This document shows, piece by piece, positions 5,683-9,478 of a DNA stretch of 9,478 nucleotides (within the stretch, counting starts at the first letter, position 1; each line of letters starts with the position of its first letter). The translations under genes and the position numbers were made by a program. The notes beneath the pieces are model-generated. The model was not told the DNA's origin and searched no databases. It saw nothing but the letters and a program-made list of their open reading frames with translations. Where the stretch lies: assembly GCA_025054735.1 (NCBI GenBank), contig JANWZG010000125.1, forward strand, positions 1-9,478, written 5' to 3'. This stretch comes from Cyanobacteriota bacterium. Lineage in GTDB: Bacteria > Cyanobacteriota > Cyanobacteriia > SKYG9.

Positions 5683-7257
5683 CTAGTCTGCACCAGCGAT
5701 CGGAGCAAAGCCTTGACGTTGAATGTTCTCAGTAATAGTGCGAGGTTCCAGGAATTGCAGCAGGTAGTCAGGGCCACCAGCCTTGGAGCCAACACCAGAG
5801 AGTTTGAAGCCACCAAAGGGTTGACGGGCAACGATCGCCCCCGTGATTCCTCGATTGATGTAGAGGTTACCCACTTCAAACTCTTGCTCAGCTCGGTGAA
5901 TGTGAGAAGGAGTGCGAGAATAGAGGCCACCCGTAAGGGCAAAGTTAGTGCCATTAGCGATATTCAGGGCTTCCGAGAAACTGCGAGCACGGATAACTGC
6001 CAGTACAGGGCCAAAAATCTCTTCCTGGGCGATTGTAGCCTGGGGTGGCACGTTAGCAAAAATGGTGGGAGAAACAAAATAGCCTGTGGTAGGTACTGGC
6101 ATCTCTAAGGCTAGATCAGCTTCCTGTTTACCCTTGGCAATATAGGTTTGGATGCGGGCTTGGGCAGTACCGTCAATCACGGGGCCAACACGGGTACCTG
6201 GACGATCAGCCTCGCCGATGTTCAATGATTTGGTTGCTTCCACCAGTCGGGTCAGAAACGTATCGTAGATAGTGTCAAGGACGATCGCCCGTGAGCAGGC
6301 CGAGCATTTTTGACCACTGTAGCCAAAGGCTGAGTCCACTACCCCTTGCACGGCTTGATCTAAATCAGCGCTTTCATCCACAATGATGGCATTTTTGCCC
6401 CCCATCTCCGCGATCACGCGCTTGAGGTGCCGTTGTCCTGGTTGCAGCATAGCAGCATCTGCATAGATACGACAGCCTACCTCCTGGGATCCGGTAAAGG
6501 TGATCATATGAACATCAGGGTGCTTAACCAAGTGTGCACCTACGGTGGATCCCTTTCCCGGTATGTACTGAAAGACACCAGCAGGAATGCCCGCTGCCAC
6601 TAAGATTTCCGTTACCTTGGCCATAATCACAGAGGCGGTCTCCGCTGGCTTCAGCAACACACAGTTACCCGTCACTAGTGCTGCTACGGTCATGCCTGTG
6701 GGGATGGCGATAGGAAAATTCCATGGCGAAATGACGACCACAATTCCCCTGGGCTGATAGTGGTAACGGTTTGTTTCCCCCGGCAGGTCATAATTTATGC
6801 CTTTATCTAGGCGCTCCATCTCGTCAGCATAGTATCGACAAAAATCAATCGCTTCTGAGACTTCTGCATCTGCCTGTCGTAAAGGCTTGCCCACTTCTAG
6901 CACAACCCAGGCAGCTAACTCGGCTCGTCGTTGGGCGATTAAATCTGCTGCTTTGCGCAAAATGTCAGCACGGGCAGCCACTGGAGTGTTTCGCCATGCT
7001 GGAAAGGCAGCCTTTGCTGCTTGCACAGCTCGATCGGCCTGTTCGATGCTAACTAACCCGACCGTCCCTACGACTTCAGATGGGCGAGAGGGATTTACTG
7101 ATGCCACGGTGGTGAGGGTTGCTTCATAGGTACCCTGGATGAGGGGCTGATAGGATTTGCCCAACTGTTGCTTCACGGCTTGCAGTGCAGTCAGGGCTTG
7201 TTCTCGCAACACAGCGTTGGCGTAGTCAGTGTCAGGGGCATTACGGAAGGAGGGCAT
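5683..7257 (-). CDS. pruA: L-glutamate gamma-semialdehyde (1-pyrroline-5-carboxylate) dehydrogenase
   Basis: 524 residues from ATG 7257, close to the RocA-type length (about 515). It oxidises glutamate-gamma-semialdehyde to glutamate with NAD+, the second step of proline (and arginine/ornithine) catabolism in the cytoplasm. Aldehyde dehydrogenase motifs from this start: SPWNFP (177-182), LLKPAE (201-206, K203), FTGSQEVG (254-261), the catalytic base in EMGGKNA (E284), the nucleophile in GYSGQKCSACSR (C318), EEIFGPVL (412-419), and the P5CDH-specific PFGGFKLSG...KAGGPDYL (480-498). The N-terminus MPSFRNAPDTDYAN matches the RocA start region. The frame stays open upstream to TTG 7368 (with ATGs at 7338 and 7278), but that part is low-complexity and intergenic-looking, so 7257 is preferred although no Shine-Dalgarno is clear. 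Many cyanobacteria carry this domain fused behind proline dehydrogenase; no such domain is encoded here. Confidence 0.93.
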   Translation of the reverse strand: MPSFRNAPDTDYANAVLREQALTALQAVKQQLGKSYQPLIQGTYEATLTTVASVNPSRPSEVVGTVGLVSIEQADRAVQAAKAAFPAWRNTPVAARADILRKAADLIAQRRAELAAWVVLEVGKPLRQADAEVSEAIDFCRYYADEMERLDKGINYDLPGETNRYHYQPRGIVVVISPWNFPIAIPTGMTVAALVTGNCVLLKPAETASVIMAKVTEILVAAGIPAGVFQYIPGKGSTVGAHLVKHPDVHMITFTGSQEVGCRIYADAAMLQPGQRHLKRVIAEMGGKNAIIVDESADLDQAVQGVVDSAFGYSGQKCSACSRAIVLDTIYDTFLTRLVEATKSLNIGEADRPGTRVGPVIDGTAQARIQTYIAKGKQEADLALEMPVPTTGYFVSPTIFANVPPQATIAQEEIFGPVLAVIRARSFSEALNIANGTNFALTGGLYSRTPSHIHRAEQEFEVGNLYINRGITGAIVARQPFGGFKLSGVGSKAGGPDYLLQFLEPRTITENIQRQGFAPIAGAD

Positions 7258-7280
7258 CGTAGCGGATGATAGCAGCATAG

Positions 7281-7317
7281 GGTAATGGGAATAACGAACA
7301 GTGAGTAATTGCGAATT
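7281..7317. repeat. Low-complexity AATTC/ATTACT/ATTACCC-type intergenic sequence
   Basis: On the minus strand this reads as short, imperfectly repeated ATT-containing words (AATTCGCAATTACTCACTGTTCGTTATTCCCATTACC, split here in words: AATTCGC, AATTACT, CACTG, TTCGTT, ATTCCC, ATTACCC). Such strings are typical of cyanobacterial spacers. It lies just before the preferred dehydrogenase start and argues against the longer N-terminus. Confidence 0.4.
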
Positions 7318-7450
7318 GCACGCTAGAGAATTGGTCATGAATACCTGGAGGCTATTATGATGATGCAAGATGGGTGCGATCGCTAGTCATTGATTTAGTA
7401 AGATTCGCAATGTCAGCAACCCATGATTTCCATCATCCTGCCACCATTGT

Positions 7451-7523
7451 GGGGCTGTAGCTCAGTAGGAAGAGCGAGCGCCTCCTAAGCGCTAGGCCGT
7501 GCGTTCGAGCCGCACCAGTCCCG
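7451..7523 (+). tRNA. tRNA-Arg (anticodon CCU)
   Basis: A complete 73-nt cloverleaf. The acceptor GGGGCTG (7451-7457) pairs with CAGTCCC (7516-7522) with one G.U pair, and the discriminator is G7523. The D stem is GCTC/GAGC (7460-7463/7472-7475) with GG in the loop. The anticodon stem AGCGC/GCGCT (7477-7481/7489-7493) encloses CTCCTAA, giving anticodon CCT at 7484-7486, which reads AGG. The variable loop is 5 nt. The T stem GTGCG/CGCAC (7499-7503/7511-7515) encloses TTCGAGC. CCA is not encoded. Five T residues follow (7524-7528) and may help end transcription. No attachment-site duplication or integrase is seen nearby. Confidence 0.97.
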
Positions 7524-7530
7524 TTTTTGG

Positions 7531-8028
7531 TTACCTGTCGCTAGTCGATTGCGCTGGCAAGGGTCGCTTGAGGAATATGTAATCATCCACTGGCTGATTG
7601 TTCAACAGATGTTGCTGAATGATTTGCTCTAGCACCTCAGGTGTAGCGCTGTGGTACCAGATTCCATCAGGGTAGACCACAACAATCGGCCCCTGCTGAC
7701 AAACCCGTAAGCAGTTCGCTTTGGTTCGGAAAATGCAGCGTGGTTCAGGTTGGGTAGTTGTCTCGGTCTCGACCAGGGGAGGTAGGGTAGGGCGATCGAG
7801 TTCCAAGTCCTTTAACCGCTGTTTCAGATAATTCCATGCCTGCAAGCTCAACTCTTTGTCGCAACACTTGGGTACGGTTTGGTCAGCACAAATAAAAATG
7901 TGACGCTGGATATAGGGCATCCCTAGCGCCTGTACACAGGTGGCTAACGAGTCGCAGGGGATGGCTGCTCTCGTAGCAGTGGAAACTGCCGCACTGGCTA
8001 GGCTGTCTGGTAGATTGGTAGAGGTCAT
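7531..8028 (-). CDS. (2Fe-2S) ferredoxin domain protein, thioredoxin-like fold
   Basis: 165 residues from ATG 8028. The recognisable domain begins near residue 40 with RHIFICADQTVPKCC and continues through a helix (SLQAWNYLKQRL), RTKANCLRVCQQGP, VVVYPDGIWY and TPEVLEQIIQQHLL, the pattern of cyanobacterial thioredoxin-like [2Fe-2S] ferredoxins. Probable cluster ligands are C47, C55 or C56, C106 and C110; C98 is an extra cysteine. The role is presumably soluble electron transfer; the partner is unknown. The first 36 residues are Ala/Ser/Thr-rich and unrecognised, with two more cysteines. A start at ATG 7920 (129 residues), preceded by AGG 8 nt upstream and placed just before the domain, is a serious alternative; TTG 8034 is less likely. 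The gene converges on tRNA-Arg, with only 7 nt between its stop and the tRNA end. Confidence 0.85.
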   Translation of the reverse strand: MTSTNLPDSLASAAVSTATRAAIPCDSLATCVQALGMPYIQRHIFICADQTVPKCCDKELSLQAWNYLKQRLKDLELDRPTLPPLVETETTTQPEPRCIFRTKANCLRVCQQGPIVVVYPDGIWYHSATPEVLEQIIQQHLLNNQPVDDYIFLKRPLPAQSTSDR

Positions 8029-8132
8029 AGGCAAGGCTAGTCGTGGTGGGTATGCCCTTACTGTACCCTAATGCTGGGTATGTACGGGGTGAATGCATAG
8101 AGCAGAGCATGAACAGAGCATGAGTAGAAATC

Positions 8133-9050
8133 ATGACAGACGAAGAGCAACAGATGAAGACAATGCCATCAATAACTAGCCGGACGGGAGAATGGGGAGA
8201 TGGAGCAGAGAAGGGTTCTGTGTCAGCGGCTGACATCAAACTGCTAGTGTTGGATATTGATGGGACGATCGCAGGGCGTTCTAATCAGGTACGAGAACCG
8301 GTGATCGCAGCAGTCAAAGCAGTACAGGCAAAGGGCATTCAGGTGGCGATCGCAACCGGACGTATGTATCGATCGGCTCTGCGGTTTCACCAAGCTGTGG
8401 GATCAACTCTGCCATTGATGGCCTATCAGGGAGCCATGATGCGAGATCCTGCTACGGATGCAGTGATCCACCACAAAACTGTCCCCATGGCACTAGCAAT
8501 GGCGCTGCTAGATGAGCTAGAACGTCCTGCCTGGCGTGATCAGTTGTCAATTCATGTGTACATTGACGATCAGTTGTATGTCCGTGCGATTTCAGCGGAA
8601 ACGTTGGATTACGGTCAACGCTCCAGCATTCAACCGATCCCCGTTGGTGATCTCCGTCAAGCCCTGAGCCGTGAACCAACAAAATTGCTGGCTCTTAGTG
8701 AAAATCGCGACCTAGTGGAAACAGTGTTAACAGAGTTGCGACAGCAGTATCGCCCTGACCAGTTGTACCTCACTAGATCTGTGGACACCTATTTTGAGGC
8801 TACCCACCCCCAAGCTAACAAGGGGATCGCAGTGAAATATCTGGCTGAAGAGGTGCTTGGTCTACGGGCAGAGAACGTCATGGCGATCGGCGATAACTTC
8901 AACGATGTAGAAATGCTGGAGTATGCTGGCCTTAGTATAGCCATGGGTGAAGCCCCTGAACCAGTGCAGGCGATCGCTGACTGGGTAGCCCCTAGTGTGG
9001 AAGCAGATGGTGCCGCCGTCGCTATTCGCAAGTTTCTACTAACAGACTGA
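8133..9050 (+). CDS. Cof-type HAD-IIB family phosphatase
   Basis: 305 residues. Haloacid-dehalogenase motifs are all present: motif I LVLDIDGT (38-45) with nucleophile D41 and acid D43, motif II IATGR (73-77, T75), motif III lysine K230 in HPQANKG, and motif IV GDNFND (253-258) for magnesium. The large insert between II and III (about 85-215) is the type IIB cap that sets substrate choice. Members dephosphorylate sugar phosphates, flavin or pyridoxal cofactors; substrate cannot be read here. The N-terminal 33 residues are polar and not part of the fold. ATG 8133 has a weak upstream GAG; ATG 8154 (after GAAGAG) and ATG 8163 are alternatives. Several HIP1 sites lie within it. It is divergent from the ferredoxin gene and its TGA is 3 nt from the stop of the convergent dehydrogenase gene. 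Confidence 0.92.
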   Translation: MTDEEQQMKTMPSITSRTGEWGDGAEKGSVSAADIKLLVLDIDGTIAGRSNQVREPVIAAVKAVQAKGIQVAIATGRMYRSALRFHQAVGSTLPLMAYQGAMMRDPATDAVIHHKTVPMALAMALLDELERPAWRDQLSIHVYIDDQLYVRAISAETLDYGQRSSIQPIPVGDLRQALSREPTKLLALSENRDLVETVLTELRQQYRPDQLYLTRSVDTYFEATHPQANKGIAVKYLAEEVLGLRAENVMAIGDNFNDVEMLEYAGLSIAMGEAPEPVQAIADWVAPSVEADGAAVAIRKFLLTD

Positions 9051-9053
9051 TGA

Positions 9054-9478
9054 CTAAACGAGTAACCCTGATTGGGTTGAGACCATAGCTGCCATGACTT
9101 GGTTAGGATCCACAGCGAAGGGTAAGCGGTGAATATCAGAGTTAGGGGCACAGGCAACCGCAGCCACATGGGCCAAATCTGCGATAGTAATGGTTCCTAA
9201 CCCCAAGTCCTCTAGGGTAGCTGGCAGGCCGATCGTGCCATAAAACTGAAGCAACTGCTGACGGGCAGTGGCTGCTAGATGGTTACTCTGTACCATTTCC
9301 TCTAACCGTAGCTGCACCAAAATGCCATAGGCAACCTTCTCTCCGTGGAGAGTGCCATGACTGGCTGACAGGTGAGTCAACCCATTATGAATAGCGTGGG
9401 CGGCAACCGTGCGACATTGAGCACCTCCCAACCCACCAACAACACCCGCTAGAAGGACTGTGGCATCGACAACCTCTC
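9054..9478 (-). CDS. GldA-like iron/zinc-containing alcohol (glycerol) dehydrogenase, C-terminal part
   Basis: Partial: the frame is open to the window edge, so the true start lies outside; the TTG at 9431 is internal. 140 residues are visible, starting EVVDATVLLAGVVGG. The stretch CRTVAAHAIHNGLTH (21-35 of the fragment) and TLHGEKVAYG (42-51) match the glycerol-dehydrogenase branch of the iron-containing alcohol dehydrogenases; H27 and H44 are 17 residues apart, as expected for two of the metal-ligand histidines. The third ligand (Asp) and the NAD-binding Rossmann half are off-window. The family oxidises glycerol or related alcohols with NAD+; cyanobacterial members are not well assigned and some relatives act on other substrates. 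It ends with TAG (9056-9054), convergent with the phosphatase gene. Confidence 0.88.
   Translation of the reverse strand, partial: EVVDATVLLAGVVGGLGGAQCRTVAAHAIHNGLTHLSASHGTLHGEKVAYGILVQLRLEEMVQSNHLAATARQQLLQFYGTIGLPATLEDLGLGTITIADLAHVAAVACAPNSDIHRLPFAVDPNQVMAAMVSTQSGLLV

Noticed and set aside
5566..6108. 180-codon plus-strand open frame
   Set aside because: It lies opposite well-conserved P5C dehydrogenase codons, including the C-terminal GGPDYL region, and has no recognisable domain.
7883..8239. 118-codon minus-strand frame spanning the ferredoxin/phosphatase spacer
   Set aside because: It overlaps both the ferredoxin N-terminus and the phosphatase start out of frame, and is Ser/Cys-rich without motifs.
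8789..9169. 126-codon minus-strand frame
   Set aside because: It overlaps the conserved GDNFND end of the phosphatase and the end of the dehydrogenase in other frames.
1..9478. A new defence or mobile system
   Set aside because: The Uma2-family protein is the only nuclease-like gene; it stands among housekeeping genes without partner toxin, antitoxin, methylase, helicase, integrase or reverse transcriptase.

Overview
The window looks like a chromosomal segment of a cyanobacterium, most likely a filamentous or Leptolyngbya/Oscillatoria-like one. The palindrome GCGATCGC (HIP1, a cyanobacterial signature) occurs at least five times (2979-2986, 3292-3299, 7376-7383, 8346-8353, 8970-8977), with many partial GATCGC versions. 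The protein families fit this: a DUF4347-headed surface protein, an Uma2-family nuclease-fold protein, a thioredoxin-like [2Fe-2S] ferredoxin of cyanobacterial type, and an HIP1-rich Cof-type phosphatase. Species cannot be named from the sequence alone.

Layout. Positions 1-407 are gene-free and hold a palindromic repeat array (214-296), one unit of which may terminate the minus-strand operon. 408-4064 (minus) is a tight two-gene unit: GDP-mannose 4,6-dehydratase followed 3 nt later by an 896-residue modular protein (DUF4347, beta-helix, Calx-beta, two DUF4114-like modules). 4321-4674 (minus) encodes an unrecognised 117-residue helical protein. 4675-5030 is non-coding with hairpins. 5031-5585 (minus) is an Uma2-family protein with a GTG start and strong ribosome binding site. 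5683-7257 (minus) is a stand-alone 1-pyrroline-5-carboxylate dehydrogenase. 7451-7523 (plus) is tRNA-Arg(CCU), ending 7 nt from the stop of a convergent [2Fe-2S] ferredoxin gene (7531-8028, minus). 8133-9050 (plus) is a Cof-type HAD-IIB phosphatase, converging with the C-terminal part of a GldA-like metal-dependent alcohol dehydrogenase (9054 to the window edge, minus).

How the genes relate. The clearest functional unit is the gmd/DUF4347 pair: a nucleotide-sugar enzyme translationally adjacent to a probable exported, calcium-binding, beta-helical surface protein, which suggests (inference) cell-surface or matrix biology. The rest looks like ordinary housekeeping or accessory genes without a shared pathway: proline/glutamate catabolism, an electron carrier, a sugar or cofactor phosphatase and a polyol or alcohol dehydrogenase. 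I found no CRISPR array, intact mobile element, phage gene or clear new defence system. The items most worth following up are the DUF4347 protein with its operon partner, the 28-nt palindromic repeats, the orphan helical protein and the alternative hairpins around 4803-4845.
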